A stretch of DNA of 33,608 nt, from contig NZ_JAPPUW010000035.1 of assembly GCF_026712205.1 (NCBI RefSeq), positions 1 to 33,608 of the forward strand, written 5' to 3'. The position numbers were made by a program, and so were the translations under genes. This document shows, one piece after another, positions 8,952 through 20,322 of the stretch. This DNA comes from Pelomonas aquatica (GTDB lineage Bacteria > Pseudomonadota > Gammaproteobacteria > Burkholderiales > Burkholderiaceae_C). The notes below the pieces were generated by a model. It searched no databases. It saw only the letters and a program-made list of their open reading frames with translations, and was not told the origin of the DNA. Position 1 is the stretch's first letter, and each line of letters opens with the position of its first letter.

Positions 8952-9320
8952 TCAGAGCACCTCGGGCGCCAGCGACACGATCTTCATGAAGCGCTCGGTG
9001 CGCAGTTCGCGCGTGACCGGGCCGAAGATGCGGGTGCCGATGGGCTCCAGCTTGGCGTTGAGCAGCACGGCGGCATTGCCGTCGAACTTGACGAGCGAGC
9101 CGTCCTGGCGGCGCACGCCCTTGGCGGTGCGAACGACCACGGCGCTGTAGACCTCGCCCTTCTTCACGCGACCACGCGGGGCAGCTTCCTTGATGCTGAC
9201 CTTGATGATGTCGCCAATGTGCGCATAGCGGCGCTTGGAGCCGCCCAGCACCTTGATGCACTGAACCGACTTCGCGCCAGTGTTGTCCGCGACATCAAGC
9301 CGCGATTGCATTTGAATCAT
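8952..9320 (-). CDS. rplN: 50S ribosomal protein L14
   Basis: Protein of 122 residues starting [20 protein letters not shown], with [15 protein letters not shown] and the C-terminal [22 protein letters not shown]. The open frame extends four codons further, but all L14 proteins begin MIQ, so the ATG at 9320 is chosen; GGGGACAGAC precedes it. L14 forms intersubunit bridges next to L19. It is the first gene of the spc block, about 158 bases downstream of a good promoter. Confidence 0.97.
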   Translation of the reverse strand: MIQMQSRLDVADNTGAKSVQCIKVLGGSKRRYAHIGDIIKVSIKEAAPRGRVKKGEVYSAVVVRTAKGVRRQDGSLVKFDGNAAVLLNAKLEPIGTRIFGPVTRELRTERFMKIVSLAPEVL

Positions 9321-9484
9321 GTCTGTCCCCAACTTGTCCCGAAAGGCGCGAAGCGTCAGTCGGTCAGTCTTGGGCCCGTAAGTCGATCAGTTCGCGGCGT
9401 TGCACCACTCGCTGCCCGACGGTTGAGGGCGGATCCGAGGCCACAGCACATTGCTCATGTGCCTAGCGTTCGGCGAAGCTGCGC

Positions 9485-9514
9485 ATTATGCAGTGAGAAC
9501 CCTGGGGCCGTCAA
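9485..9514 (-). promoter_or_regulatory. sigma70-type promoter of the spc block
   Basis: On the minus strand TTGACG (9514-9509), an 18-base spacer and CATAAT (9490-9485) match consensus at 5 of 6 positions in both boxes. This is the best promoter in the window. The predicted start is near 9478, with a leader of about 158 bases to rplN. E. coli also has its spc promoter just upstream of rplN. Confidence 0.7.
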
Positions 9515-9543
9515 TGCCTGGCGCAGAAGTTTTTGCTGGACCC

Positions 9544-9589
9544 GCGGCGCAGGCCCAGCGGGGTCGAGCCGGTTCGGGCCGGCTCGACC
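9544..9589 (-). terminator. hairpin(s) after the peroxiredoxin gene
   Basis: A perfect 11-bp stem (9562-9572 with 9579-9589, loop of 6) starts 8 bases after the peroxiredoxin stop. A second GC-rich foldback (CGCGG and CCGCT region, about 9541-9561) is next to it. No T-tract follows directly, although CAAAAACTT appears downstream. It is a probable 3' end or stability structure, not a classical terminator. Confidence 0.5.
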
Positions 9590-9597
9590 GGGATGCA

Positions 9598-10107
9598 TCA
9601 GGCCGACTTGGCCTGGCCCAGCATCGTCGCGGCGTCGCTGACCTCGAACTTGCCCGGACCTTCGACGTTCAGCGTCTTGACGACACCGTCCTTGACCAGC
9701 ATCGAGTAGCGCTGCGAGCGCAGGCCCATGCCCTTGGCGGTCAGGTCCAGCGTCAGGCCGGTGGCCTGGGCGAAGGCGGCGCTGCCATCGGCCATCATGC
9801 GCACCTTGCCGGCCGTCTTCTGGTCACGCCCCCAGGCGCCCATGACAAAGGCGTCGTTGACCGACACGCACCAGATCTCGTCGACGCCGGCCGCCTTCAG
9901 CGCCTCGGCGGATTCGACATAGCCGGGCACATGCTTGGCCGAGCAGGTCGGCGTGAAGGCGCCGGGCAGGCCGAAGATGGCGATGGTCTTGCCGGCCGTG
10001 GCCTTCTCGATGTCGAAGCTGTTGGGGCCGAGCGAGCAGCCCTCGCCTTCCACTTCGATGAATTCCTGCAGGCTGCCAGCCGGCAGCTTGTCGCCAACCT
10101 TGATCAT
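9598..10107 (-). CDS. peroxiredoxin, Prx5 (AhpE/glutaredoxin-dependent) family
   Basis: Protein of 169 residues of the thioredoxin fold. The peroxidatic cysteine is C55 in the signature PGAFTPTCS, and the supporting arginine is near residue 132 in LRSQRYSMLVKDGVV. Two further cysteines (C24 and C80) are visible, but no C-terminal resolving cysteine, so it probably works as a one-cysteine enzyme reduced by glutathione/glutaredoxin. Such enzymes reduce H2O2 and organic peroxides in the cytosol. The gene lies between rpsQ and rplN, flanked by the S10 terminator upstream and a hairpin plus the spc promoter downstream. No clear promoter of its own is visible; read-through from S10 is possible. The start ATG follows GAGGAACGACACC. 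Confidence 0.92.
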   Translation of the reverse strand: MIKVGDKLPAGSLQEFIEVEGEGCSLGPNSFDIEKATAGKTIAIFGLPGAFTPTCSAKHVPGYVESAEALKAAGVDEIWCVSVNDAFVMGAWGRDQKTAGKVRMMADGSAAFAQATGLTLDLTAKGMGLRSQRYSMLVKDGVVKTLNVEGPGKFEVSDAATMLGQAKSA

Positions 10108-10141
10108 GGTGTCGTTCCTCGGTGAATGGGATTCTCAAAAC

Positions 10142-10178
10142 AAAAAAACCGGCCCGCCAGTTGCCCAGCGCGCCGGTT
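10142..10178 (-). terminator. intrinsic terminator after rpsQ
   Basis: On the minus strand AACCGGC (10178-10172) pairs with GCCGGTT (10153-10147) around an 18-base GC-rich region that can fold further. A T7 run interrupted by one G (10148-10137) follows. It lies 26 bases after the rpsQ stop and ends, fully or in part, the S10 transcript before the peroxiredoxin gene. Confidence 0.85.
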
Positions 10179-10204
10179 GTGCAGCGGTCATGCGACCGTT
10201 GTCT

Positions 10205-10474
10205 TTAGACGATCTCGGCCTTCTCGACCAGGCGGGTCACGACCCAGCTCTTGGTCTTGGAGATCGGACGGCCTTCGCTGATCTCGACCACGTCGCCCAT
10301 CTTGTACTCGCCCTTTTCGTCGTGGGCGTGGTACTTGCGGGAACGGGCCACGATCTTGCCGTAGAGCTCGTGCTTGGCGCGACGCTCGACCAGGACGGTG
10401 ACCGTCTTGGCGCGCTTGTCGCTGACCACGCGACCCACCAGGGTGCGGGTGTTCTTCACTTGGGCCTCAGTCAT
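10205..10474 (-). CDS. rpsQ: 30S ribosomal protein S17
   Basis: Protein of 89 residues with an OB fold: [20 protein letters not shown], then [20 protein letters not shown] and the conserved [21 protein letters not shown]17 is a primary 16S rRNA-binding protein of the 30S body. Its ATG overlaps the rpmC stop as ATGA (10471-10474), implying translational coupling. It is the last ribosomal gene before the terminator of the S10 block. Confidence 0.97.
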   Translation of the reverse strand: MTEAQVKNTRTLVGRVVSDKRAKTVTVLVERRAKHELYGKIVARSRKYHAHDEKGEYKMGDVVEISEGRPISKTKSWVVTRLVEKAEIV

Positions 10475-10671
10475 TTCGCGGCCTCCTTCTTCTTTTGTGC
10501 CAGAACAGTCTTGGCACGCGCGATGTCGCGGCGGGTCTTGCCCAGCTGGCTGTGGTTGGTCAGCTGCTGGGTGGCCTTTTGCATGCGCAGGCCGAAGTGG
10601 GCCTTCAGCAGGTCGGTCACTTCCTTTTCGAGGGCAGCGACGTCCTTGGCGCGGAGTTCAGTTGCTTTCAT
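10471..10671 (-). CDS. rpmC: 50S ribosomal protein L29
   Basis: A 66-residue, mostly helical protein. It starts [20 protein letters not shown] and carries the family core [31 protein letters not shown]29 lies beside the peptide exit with L23 and contributes to the binding of trigger factor and SRP. It lies between rplP (11-base gap) and rpsQ (4-base overlap). Confidence 0.96.
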   Translation of the reverse strand: MKATELRAKDVAALEKEVTDLLKAHFGLRMQKATQQLTNHSQLGKTRRDIARAKTVLAQKKKEAAK

Positions 10672-10682
10672 GGTGTCCTTCC

Positions 10683-11099
10683 TCAGGTACCGACCTGGCG
10701 GGCCACGAAGGTGCAGCGCAGCGGCAGCTTGGCAGCGGCCAGCGTGAACGCCTCGCGAGCCAGCTCTTCCGGCACGCCGTTGACCTCGTAGATCACCTTG
10801 CCCGGCTGGATCTCGGCGACGTAGTACTCGGGGTTGCCCTTGCCGTTACCCATACGGACTTCGGCAGGCTTTTGCGAGATGGGCTTGTCCGGGAAGACGC
10901 GGATGAAGATCCGGCCGCCACGCTTGATGTGGCGGGAGATCGCGCGGCGAGCCGCCTCGATCTGGCGGGCCGTCAGGCGGCCGCGCTCGGTGGCCTTCAG
11001 GCCGAAATCACCGAAAGACACCGCGGCGCCACGGGTCGCAACACCAGTGTTGCGGCCCTTCTGCTCCTTGCGGTATTTACGACGAGCGGGTTGCAGCAT
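10683..11099 (-). CDS. rplP: 50S ribosomal protein L16
   Basis: Protein of 138 residues starting [17 protein letters not shown]. Signature segments are [22 protein letters not shown] and [26 protein letters not shown]16 helps position tRNA in the A and P sites and binds near 5S rRNA. The start is only two bases from the rpsC stop, so coupled translation is likely. Confidence 0.97.
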   Translation of the reverse strand: MLQPARRKYRKEQKGRNTGVATRGAAVSFGDFGLKATERGRLTARQIEAARRAISRHIKRGGRIFIRVFPDKPISQKPAEVRMGNGKGNPEYYVAEIQPGKVIYEVNGVPEELAREAFTLAAAKLPLRCTFVARQVGT

Positions 11100-11101
11100 G
11101 C

Positions 11102-11962
11102 TTATTCTCCTTTGGCCTCACCGGCAGCGGGAGCCTTGCGGATCACACGCTTGCCAGCGGGCTTGGCTGCGTCACCCGTGGGGGCGGCGGCAGCGGGCTG
11201 ATCTGCTCCGTCACGCGGGCCACGGTCGCCACCCGGGCGGCCACGGCCACCGGGAGCGCCCGGACGGGCGTTACGGCGCGGGCGACGATCGTCTTCGGCG
11301 CCAGCGGGGGTGTTGATGACGGGGGCCTCGCCATTGGCCAGGCGGTCACCGCGGTAGACCCAGACCTTGACGCCGATGACGCCGTAAGTGGTCTTGGCCT
11401 CGGAGAAGCCGTAGTCGATGTCGGCCTTCAGGGTGTGCAGGGGCACACGACCTTCGCGATACCACTCGGTACGAGCGATTTCGATGCCGTTCAGGCGACC
11501 GGCGCTCATGATCTTGATGCCCTGGGCGCCCAGACGCATGGCGTTCTGCATCGCGCGCTTCATCGCGCGGCGGAACATGATGCGCTTTTCGAGCTGCTGG
11601 GTGATCGAGTCGGCGATCAGTTGGGCATCGACTTCGGGCTTGCGCACTTCTTCGATGTTGACGGCGACGGGCACGCCCAGACGCTTGGTCAGCTCGGCCT
11701 TCAGCGCTTCGATGTCCTCGCCCTTCTTGCCGATCACGACGCCCGGACGAGCCGAGAAGATCGTGATGCGGGCGTTCTTGGCGGGGCGCTCGATCAGGAT
11801 GCGCGAGACGGCGGCATTCTTGAGCTTGGCCTTCAGGTAGTCGCGAACCTGCAGGTCTTCGGCCAGCATCGTGGCGAAGTTCTGGTTGTTCGCGTACCAG
11901 CGCGAAGCCCAGTTACGGGTGACAGGAAGGCGGAAGCCAACCGGATGGATTTTCTGTCCCAT
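11102..11962 (-). CDS. rpsC: 30S ribosomal protein S3 with long C-terminal tail
   Basis: Protein of 286 residues. The core (about 1-208) begins [20 protein letters not shown], contains the KH domain motif [14 protein letters not shown] near residue 77, and ends with [17 protein letters not shown]3 lines the mRNA entry channel and shares helicase activity with S4. After residue 208 comes a tail of about 78 residues rich in Arg, Gly, Pro and Ala ([20 protein letters not shown], then Ala/Pro/Lys-rich), making it about 50 residues longer than E. coli S3. Such tails occur in Burkholderiales; their role is unknown to me. It lies between rplV and rplP. Confidence 0.97.
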   Translation of the reverse strand: MGQKIHPVGFRLPVTRNWASRWYANNQNFATMLAEDLQVRDYLKAKLKNAAVSRILIERPAKNARITIFSARPGVVIGKKGEDIEALKAELTKRLGVPVAVNIEEVRKPEVDAQLIADSITQQLEKRIMFRRAMKRAMQNAMRLGAQGIKIMSAGRLNGIEIARTEWYREGRVPLHTLKADIDYGFSEAKTTYGVIGVKVWVYRGDRLANGEAPVINTPAGAEDDRRPRRNARPGAPGGRGRPGGDRGPRDGADQPAAAAPTGDAAKPAGKRVIRKAPAAGEAKGE

Positions 11963-11976
11963 AGTCTTCTTGCGCC

Positions 11977-12306
11977 TTAGTTGCCGACAGCCACGAAGAT
12001 GTGGCAGGTGGGCTTGCTGATGCGGTTGCCGCGGCCCTTGGCGCGAGCCGAGAAGCGCTTCAGCGTGGCACCCTGTTCGACGTAGATCGAGGTGACCTTG
12101 AGCTCATCGATGTCAGCGCCGTCGTTGTGCTCGGCGTTGGCGATGGCGCTTTCCAGCGCCTTCTTGATGATCAGGGCCGCCTTCTTCTGGGTGAAGGTCA
12201 GGATGTTGAGGGCGTGGTCCACCTTCTTGCCGCGGATCATGTCCGCCACGAGGCGGCCCTTGTCACACGACAGGCGAACGCCGCGAACGATTGCTTTGGT
12301 TTCCAT
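11977..12306 (-). CDS. rplV: 50S ribosomal protein L22
   Basis: Protein of 109 residues starting [20 protein letters not shown]. The long beta-hairpin that reaches into the exit tunnel includes [20 protein letters not shown], followed by HIFVAVG. The frame has an ATG three codons upstream (12315), two bases past the rpsS stop. AAGGA is correctly spaced only for the ATG at 12306, and homologues begin METKA, so 12306 is chosen. No erythromycin-type change in the tunnel loop is evident. Confidence 0.95.
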   Translation of the reverse strand: METKAIVRGVRLSCDKGRLVADMIRGKKVDHALNILTFTQKKAALIIKKALESAIANAEHNDGADIDELKVTSIYVEQGATLKRFSARAKGRGNRISKPTCHIFVAVGN

Positions 12307-12317
12307 CGTCGGCATCC

Positions 12318-12596
12318 TTACTTCTTACCGGCCTTCTTGTCGGCCGGGTGGCCCTTGAAGGTGCGGGTCAGTGCGAATTCACCCAGCTTGTGGCCAACCA
12401 TCTGGTCGGACACATAGACCGGCACATGCTGCTTGCCGTTGTGCACGGCGATCGTCAGACCGATGAACTCGGGCAGGATCGTGGAGCGACGCGACCAGGT
12501 CTTGATGGGCTTCTTGTCCTTGTTGGCCACAGCCTTGTCGACCTTGACCATCAGGTGATGGTCGACGAAGGGGCCTTTCTTCAGCGAGCGAGTCAT
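12318..12596 (-). CDS. rpsS: 30S ribosomal protein S19
   Basis: Protein of 92 residues starting [19 protein letters not shown]. Conserved segments are [25 protein letters not shown] and [25 protein letters not shown]19 lies in the head of the 30S subunit, where it pairs with S13. The gene is 10 bases after rplB, in the standard S10 order. Confidence 0.97.
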   Translation of the reverse strand: MTRSLKKGPFVDHHLMVKVDKAVANKDKKPIKTWSRRSTILPEFIGLTIAVHNGKQHVPVYVSDQMVGHKLGEFALTRTFKGHPADKKAGKK

Positions 12597-12606
12597 GGCC
12601 TAGCCC

Positions 12607-13431
12607 TTACTTCTTGCGACGCGAAACGATGAACGTCTGCGTGCGCTTGTTGTTGCGAGTGCGGTAGCCCTTGGTCATCGTGTTCCAAGGCGAAACCGGG
12701 ACCTGGCCTTCGCCGGTGCGGCCTTCGCCACCACCGTGCGGGTGGTCCACCGGGTTCATGGCGACGCCGCGGACTGTCGGGCGGACGCCCTTCCAGCGGA
12801 TCGCGCCGGCCTTGCCGTACTGACGCAGGCTGTGCTCTTCGTTGCTCACTTCACCGATGGTGGCGCGGCAGTCGATGTGCACGCGGCGGACTTCGCCGGA
12901 GCGCAGGCGGACCTGGGCGTAGACGCCTTCACGAGCCATCAGGACGGCGGAAGCGCCAGCCGAACGGATCATCTGGGCACCCTTGCCGGGCAGCAGTTCG
13001 ATGCAGTGGATGGTCGAACCCACCGGGATGTTGCGGATCGGCAGCGTGTTGCCAGCCTTGATCGGCGCTTCGGCGCCGCTCAGGATGGTTGCGCCGACTT
13101 CCAGGCCGCGCGGGGCGATCACGTAGCGGCGCTCGCCGTCGGCGTAGCACACCAGCGCGATGTGGGCGGTGCGGTTCGGGTCGTACTCGATGGTCTCGAC
13201 CTTGGCCGGAATGCCGTCCTTGTTGCGCTTGAAGTCGACCACGCGGTAGTGGTGCTTGTGACCACCGCCCTTGTGGCGAATCGTGATGTGACCGTTGTTG
13301 TTGCGGCCGGAGTTCTGGATTTGCGGCTCAAGCAAGGCTGCATGGGGCGCGCCCTTGTGCAGATGCTTGTGCACCACCTTGACGACGCCACGGCGGCCGG
13401 GCGAAGTCGGCTTGACTTTGACGATGGCCAT
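12607..13431 (-). CDS. rplB: 50S ribosomal protein L2
   Basis: Protein of 274 residues. The OB-fold and SH3-like RNA-binding domains are followed by the C-terminal signature [21 protein letters not shown]. That segment contains the conserved histidine near the peptidyl-transferase centre. L2 is needed for subunit association and peptide bond formation. The start abuts the rplW stop with no gap. An open reading frame on the opposite strand of this gene is only a GC-bias shadow. Confidence 0.98.
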   Translation of the reverse strand: MAIVKVKPTSPGRRGVVKVVHKHLHKGAPHAALLEPQIQNSGRNNNGHITIRHKGGGHKHHYRVVDFKRNKDGIPAKVETIEYDPNRTAHIALVCYADGERRYVIAPRGLEVGATILSGAEAPIKAGNTLPIRNIPVGSTIHCIELLPGKGAQMIRSAGASAVLMAREGVYAQVRLRSGEVRRVHIDCRATIGEVSNEEHSLRQYGKAGAIRWKGVRPTVRGVAMNPVDHPHGGGEGRTGEGQVPVSPWNTMTKGYRTRNNKRTQTFIVSRRKK

Positions 13432-13755
13432 TTATGCGGCCTCCCCGAAATTGAGCTCTTGACCGGCCTTGAGGGCCACATAGGCCTTCTTGACGTGGTC
13501 ACGGCGGCCGGCGCGGCCACCGAAGCGCTTGGTCTTGCCCTTGACCTGGACGACGTTGACCGACTCGACCTCGACCTTGAACATCAGTTCAACGGCGGCC
13601 TTGATCTCGGGCTTGGTGGCGTCGCGCAGGACCTTGAACAGCACCTGGTTGTGCTTCTCGGCGACTTGCGTGGCCTTTTCGGACACGATGGGCGCGAGCA
13701 GCACCGAGGCCAGACGGCCTTCTGCAAACTTGGTGGCGGATTGCTTGGAAGTCAT
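13432..13755 (-). CDS. rplW: 50S ribosomal protein L23
   Basis: Protein of 107 residues. The conserved parts are [25 protein letters not shown], then [27 protein letters not shown] and the basic [21 protein letters not shown]23 at the tunnel exit is the docking site for trigger factor and SRP. It overlaps the end of rplD by 4 bases and abuts rplB. Confidence 0.97.
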   Translation of the reverse strand: MTSKQSATKFAEGRLASVLLAPIVSEKATQVAEKHNQVLFKVLRDATKPEIKAAVELMFKVEVESVNVVQVKGKTKRFGGRAGRRDHVKKAYVALKAGQELNFGEAA

Positions 13756-14372
13756 GCCAGCATCTCCTTGAGTTGCTCGACCGCGGCCTTGGTCACCAGC
13801 ACCTTCTTGTAGAAGACCAGCGACAGGGGGTCGGCGTAGCGCGGCTCGACGACGAGCACGTTGGCCAGGTTGCGCGAGGCCAGCAGCAGGTTGTCGTCCA
13901 CGGTGTCGGCGATGACCATCACCGAGTCCAGGCCCATGGCCTTGAACTTGGCGGCCAGCAGCTTGGTCTTGGGGGCTTCGACCGAGATCGAATCCACCAC
14001 GGCCAGGCGGCCTTCACGGGCCAGCTGCGACAGGATCGCAGCCATGCCGGCGCGGTACATCTTCTTGTTCAGCTTGTGCGAGAAGTTCTCGTCAGGCAGG
14101 TTCGGGAAGATGCGGCCGCCCCCGCGCCACAGCGGCGACGAGGTCATACCGGCACGAGCGCGGCCGGTGCCCTTCTGGCGGAAAGGCTTCTTGGTCGAGT
14201 GATGGACCTGTTCACGGTCCTTCTGGGCGCGGGTGCCTTGGCGGGCGTTGGCCTGGAAGGCCACGACCACCTGGTGCACCAGGGCTTCGTTGTAGTCGCG
14301 AGCGAAGACGGTGTCAGGCGCGTCCACCTTGGCGGTGGCCTGACCCTGCTCGTTCAGGAGCTCGAGCTGCAT
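13752..14372 (-). CDS. rplD: 50S ribosomal protein L4
   Basis: Protein of 206 residues starting [20 protein letters not shown]. The tunnel loop includes [20 protein letters not shown] and [20 protein letters not shown], with no visible macrolide-resistance change. L4 is a primary assembly protein and in E. coli represses its own operon by attenuation in the S10 leader. Here rpsJ is in another unit, so any such control would act at the rplC leader. It overlaps rplC by one base and rplW by four. Confidence 0.97.
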   Translation of the reverse strand: MQLELLNEQGQATAKVDAPDTVFARDYNEALVHQVVVAFQANARQGTRAQKDREQVHHSTKKPFRQKGTGRARAGMTSSPLWRGGGRIFPNLPDENFSHKLNKKMYRAGMAAILSQLAREGRLAVVDSISVEAPKTKLLAAKFKAMGLDSVMVIADTVDDNLLLASRNLANVLVVEPRYADPLSLVFYKKVLVTKAAVEQLKEMLA

Positions 14373-15043
14373 CAGTTGGCTCCCTTCTTGATCTTGACCT
14401 TGACGGCGGGGCGCACGACCACATGGCCGTTCTTGGCGCCCGGCACCGCACCGCGGACCAGCAGCAGCTGACGGGCTTCGTCAACGCGCACGATGTCCAG
14501 GTTCTGGGTGGTGACGGTCTCGTCGCCCATATGGCCGGTCATCTTCTTGCCCGGGAACACGCGACCCGGGTCCTGCGCCATCGAGATCGAGCCCGGCACG
14601 TTGTGCGAACGGCTGTTGCCGTGCGACGCGCGCTGCGAGCTGAAGTTGTGGCGCTTGATGGTGCCGGCGTAGCCCTTGCCGATGGACGTGCCCTGCACGT
14701 CGACCAGCTGGCCGGCGGCGAACAGCGTCACCGGGACGGTCGCGCCAGCTTGGTACTGGGCGGCGACGTCGGCTTCGACGCGGAATTCCTTGAGGATTCG
14801 ACCGGCTTCGACACCCGCCTTGGCGAGGTGGCCGGCTTCCGGCTTGGTCACGCGCGAAGCTTTGCGCGCACCGAACGCCACCTGGATGGCGCTGTAGCCG
14901 TCGGTCTCTTGGGTCTTGACCTGGGTCACGCGGTTGTTGGACACGTCCAGCACCGTCACGGGAATGGCATCGCCATCGTCCGTGAAGATGCGCATCATGC
15001 CCACCTTGCGGCCCAGCAAACCGAGACGGTTGCTCAGACTCAT
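14372..15043 (-). CDS. rplC: 50S ribosomal protein L3
   Basis: Protein of 223 residues starting [20 protein letters not shown]. The long loop that approaches the peptidyl-transferase centre includes [22 protein letters not shown] and [14 protein letters not shown]3 is one of the two assembly-initiating proteins of the 50S subunit. The ATG at 15043 follows CTGGAGAAAAAC; a start 18 bases upstream is in frame but lacks conservation. It is the first gene of the S10 block here, after a 253-base spacer with a terminator-like hairpin and a candidate promoter. Confidence 0.97.
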   Translation of the reverse strand: MSLSNRLGLLGRKVGMMRIFTDDGDAIPVTVLDVSNNRVTQVKTQETDGYSAIQVAFGARKASRVTKPEAGHLAKAGVEAGRILKEFRVEADVAAQYQAGATVPVTLFAAGQLVDVQGTSIGKGYAGTIKRHNFSSQRASHGNSRSHNVPGSISMAQDPGRVFPGKKMTGHMGDETVTTQNLDIVRVDEARQLLLVRGAVPGAKNGHVVVRPAVKVKIKKGAN

Positions 15044-15184
15044 GTTTTTCTCCAGCCCCAATCGCTCTCGCGACCGAAGCCATTACGAACACCCGACATC
15101 GATTGGCCGGGCTGACCTTGCTGCGCCGCGTCAGCGGTGCAGCGCGAACCTGGTCCCGCGCAAGCGGGGCCAGAAAAGCTAGCG

Positions 15185-15214
15185 AGTATAGCTTGAGGGA
15201 TAGTCCTGATGCAA
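15185..15214 (-). promoter_or_regulatory. candidate sigma70 promoter for rplC and the S10 block
   Basis: On the minus strand TTGCAT (15214-15209), an 18-base spacer and TATACT (15190-15185) precede a predicted start near 15178. This gives a leader of about 135 bases with GC-rich complementary segments before rplC. The -10 box is strong (5 of 6) and the -35 box is moderate. Confidence 0.6.
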
Positions 15215-15232
15215 GCGTTGCACCAAAGACAA

Positions 15233-15263
15233 GGCCCCGGCCCGTCGAGACAGGGCCGGGGCC
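15233..15263 (-). terminator. terminator-like hairpin after rpsJ
   Basis: A perfect 11-bp GC stem (GGCCCCGGCCC at 15233-15243 with its complement at 15253-15263) and a 9-base loop start 33 bases past the rpsJ stop. On the minus strand TTGTCTTTGG follows, a weak T-tract. It likely ends or attenuates the str transcript before the rplC promoter. Confidence 0.7.
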
Positions 15264-15296
15264 TCGGGAATTCCACAGGCCCGGAGGCCTGGGAAA

Positions 15297-15608
15297 TCAC
15301 TGCAGCTTGATTTCGACGTCGACGCCGGCGGGCAGGTCGAGCTTCATCAGCGCGTCGACCGTCTTGTCGGTCGGATCGACGATGTCCATCAGGCGCTGGT
15401 GGGTGCGGATCTCGAACTGGTCGCGGCTGGTCTTGTTGACGTGCGGCGAACGCAGGATGTCGAAACGCTCCAGGCGGGTCGGCAGGGGCACGGGGCCCTT
15501 GACGATGGCGCCGGTGCGCTTGGCGGTCTCGACGATCTCGAGGGCCGACTGGTCGATCAGCTTGTAATCAAACGCCTTCAGGCGGATGCGGATCTTTTGC
15601 TTTTGCAT
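15297..15608 (-). CDS. rpsJ: 30S ribosomal protein S10 (NusE)
   Basis: Protein of 103 residues: [20 protein letters not shown], then the loop [33 protein letters not shown] and the C-terminal [14 protein letters not shown]10 is a 30S head protein and, as NusE, binds NusG (encoded at 32280) to link transcription with translation. Its usual place is the head of the S10 operon. Here it follows tuf by 63 bases and is followed by a terminator-like hairpin, so it appears to be the last gene of the str unit. Confidence 0.97.
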   Translation of the reverse strand: MQKQKIRIRLKAFDYKLIDQSALEIVETAKRTGAIVKGPVPLPTRLERFDILRSPHVNKTSRDQFEIRTHQRLMDIVDPTDKTVDALMKLDLPAGVDVEIKLQ

Positions 15609-15633
15609 GACGTTTCCTTAAAGAGCGGGGTGA

Positions 15634-15658
15634 GCACCGGGCGGCAGCCACCCGGTGC
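15634..15658 (-). promoter_or_regulatory. hairpin between tuf and rpsJ
   Basis: An 8-bp perfect stem (GCACCGGG at 15634-15641 with CCCGGTGC at 15651-15658) and a 9-base loop start 13 bases after the tuf stop. No T-run follows. It could mark a 3' processing or stability site on the abundant tuf message. Confidence 0.4.
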
Positions 15659-15671
15659 ACGTCACGCGTGA

Positions 15672-16862
<1,191 letters not shown>

Positions 16863-16984
16863 TTCAATTCTCCAAAAAGAGCATCTCGCCAGTCTGTTGG
16901 TTTAGCGTTTCCGCAGCGCCCGTGATTCCCGCCGACTGGCCAAGCGGGTGGACTGCTGCGAAGACGATTCGGTTCAGAAGCGGA

Positions 16985-19090
<2,106 letters not shown>

Positions 19091-19111
19091 GGTTTGCTCC
19101 AGAAGACAGGA

Positions 19112-19144
19112 GCCGCCAGCGGGTTGGTGTAAACCCGAGGCGGC
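19112..19144 (-). promoter_or_regulatory. hairpin between rpsG and fusA
   Basis: Nested stems GCCGCC/GGCGGC (19112-19117 with 19139-19144) and GGGTT/AACCC (19121-19125 with 19132-19136) fold in the 69-base spacer, 15 bases past the rpsG stop. There is no T-run. It is probably an intercistronic mRNA structure that sets fusA expression or message stability. Confidence 0.45.
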
Positions 19145-19159
19145 CGAAAGACGATGAGT

Positions 19160-19630
19160 TTAGAAGCGGAAGTGCGAGAACGCCTTGTTGGCTTCTGCCA
19201 TGCGGTGAACTTCGTCGCGCTTCTTCATCGCGCCGCCACGGCCTTCGGAGGCCTCCAGCAGTTCATTGGCCAGGCGTTGGGCCATCGACTTCTCACCGCG
19301 CTTGCGAGCGGATTCCTTGAGCCAGCGCATGGCGAGGGCCATCCGGCGGACGGGGCGAACTCCCACGGGAACTTGGTAGTTCGCACCGCCGACACGGCGG
19401 GACTTCACTTCAACCATGGGCTTCACGTTGTTCAGGGCGACCATGAACACTTCCAGCGGATCCTTGCCGATCTTCTTCTCGACCTGGTCCAGGGCACCGT
19501 AGATGATGCGCTCGGCGACGGCCTTCTTGCCCGATTCCATGATGACGTTCATGAACTTGGACAGATCGACGGAACCGAACTTGGGGTCCGGCAGGATCTC
19601 GCGCTTGGGTACTTCGCGACGACGTGGCAT
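19160..19630 (-). CDS. rpsG: 30S ribosomal protein S7
   Basis: Protein of 156 residues starting [20 protein letters not shown]. It shows the helical core [23 protein letters not shown], the beta-hairpin [18 protein letters not shown] and the C-terminal [18 protein letters not shown]7 is the primary assembly protein of the 30S head; in E. coli it represses the str operon by binding between rpsL and rpsG. The rpsL-rpsG spacer here is 145 bases, long enough for such a site. Confidence 0.97.
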   Translation of the reverse strand: MPRRREVPKREILPDPKFGSVDLSKFMNVIMESGKKAVAERIIYGALDQVEKKIGKDPLEVFMVALNNVKPMVEVKSRRVGGANYQVPVGVRPVRRMALAMRWLKESARKRGEKSMAQRLANELLEASEGRGGAMKKRDEVHRMAEANKAFSHFRF

Positions 19631-19775
19631 GGGATTCTTCCTTCTGCTTCAGTTGGAGGGGCTTTTTTGCCTCGCTCCGCTGGACGACCACCGACATCTG
19701 GGGCCATCCACTTACTCGGCCAGATTGGCCGCAACAACGTTGGGTCAGCGATAGAGCTGAGCCCGAACAGACGAT

Positions 19776-20150
19776 TTACTTCTTCGGACGCTTCGCGCCG
19801 TACTTGGAGCGCGACTGCTTGCGATCCTTGACGCCCTGCAGGTCGAGGGAGCCGCGGACGATGTGGTAACGCACACCCGGCAGGTCCTTCACACGGCCGC
19901 CGCGCACCAGCACGACGCTGTGCTCTTGCAGGTTGTGGCCTTCGCCGCCGATGTAGGAGATGACCTCGAAGCCGTTGGTCAGGCGCACCTTGGCGACCTT
20001 ACGCAGAGCCGAGTTCGGCTTCTTCGGCGTGGTGGTGTAGACGCGGGTGCAGACACCGCGGCGCTGCGGGCAGTTCTGCATCGCAGGCGACTTGGACTTG
20101 GTGACCTCGGCCTCTCGACCGTGGCGCACCAGCTGATTGATGGTTGGCAT
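19776..20150 (-). CDS. rpsL: 30S ribosomal protein S12
   Basis: Protein of 124 residues starting [20 protein letters not shown]. The decoding-site loop [17 protein letters not shown] has lysines at 43 and 44 (42 and 43 without Met), and [13 protein letters not shown] has Lys88. These are the streptomycin-sensitive residues. The Asp of KDLPG is the usual methylthiolation site. It is the first gene of the str unit, 104 bases downstream of a promoter's predicted start, with a stem-loop in the leader. Confidence 0.98.
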   Translation of the reverse strand: MPTINQLVRHGREAEVTKSKSPAMQNCPQRRGVCTRVYTTTPKKPNSALRKVAKVRLTNGFEVISYIGGEGHNLQEHSVVLVRGGRVKDLPGVRYHIVRGSLDLQGVKDRKQSRSKYGAKRPKK

Positions 20151-20200
20151 AAAGCGACTTGTTCCCGTTTGAAGTCAGTGAGCCCCGCTTTTCGGGCGCG

Positions 20201-20231
20201 TTGCCGGCGCACTTGCGTGCGCCCACGGCAA
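20201..20231 (-). promoter_or_regulatory. stem-loop in the rpsL leader
   Basis: On the minus strand TTGCC, a 3-base bulge, then GGCGCAC pair with GTGCGCC and GGCAA around a GCAA tetraloop, giving 12 bp in 31 bases. It lies about 25 bases into the predicted str transcript and 50 bases before the rpsL start. It could be a regulatory or RNA-stability element. Confidence 0.55.
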
Positions 20232-20260
20232 TACGACGCCCAAAAGGCGGAGAGCCGAGG

Positions 20261-20289
20261 ATTGTAGTCCGCCGGCAACTTCGGCACAA
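20261..20289 (-). promoter_or_regulatory. candidate sigma70 promoter of the str unit (rpsL-rpsG-fusA-tuf-rpsJ)
   Basis: On the minus strand TTGTGC (20289-20284), a 17-base spacer and TACAAT (20266-20261) lie in the 172-base divergent gap between rpsL and the PIN gene. The predicted start is near 20254. The -10 box matches 5 of 6 consensus bases and the spacing is optimal. Confidence 0.6.
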
Positions 20290-20322
20290 GGGCTCGAACG
20301 GGCGACCGTTTAAGCTGGCGGC

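Noticed and set aside
20300-20322. TTTAAG just before the PIN gene as a leaderless promoter
   Set aside because: The distance would fit a leaderless start, but no -35 element is visible, so it is not listed as a feature.
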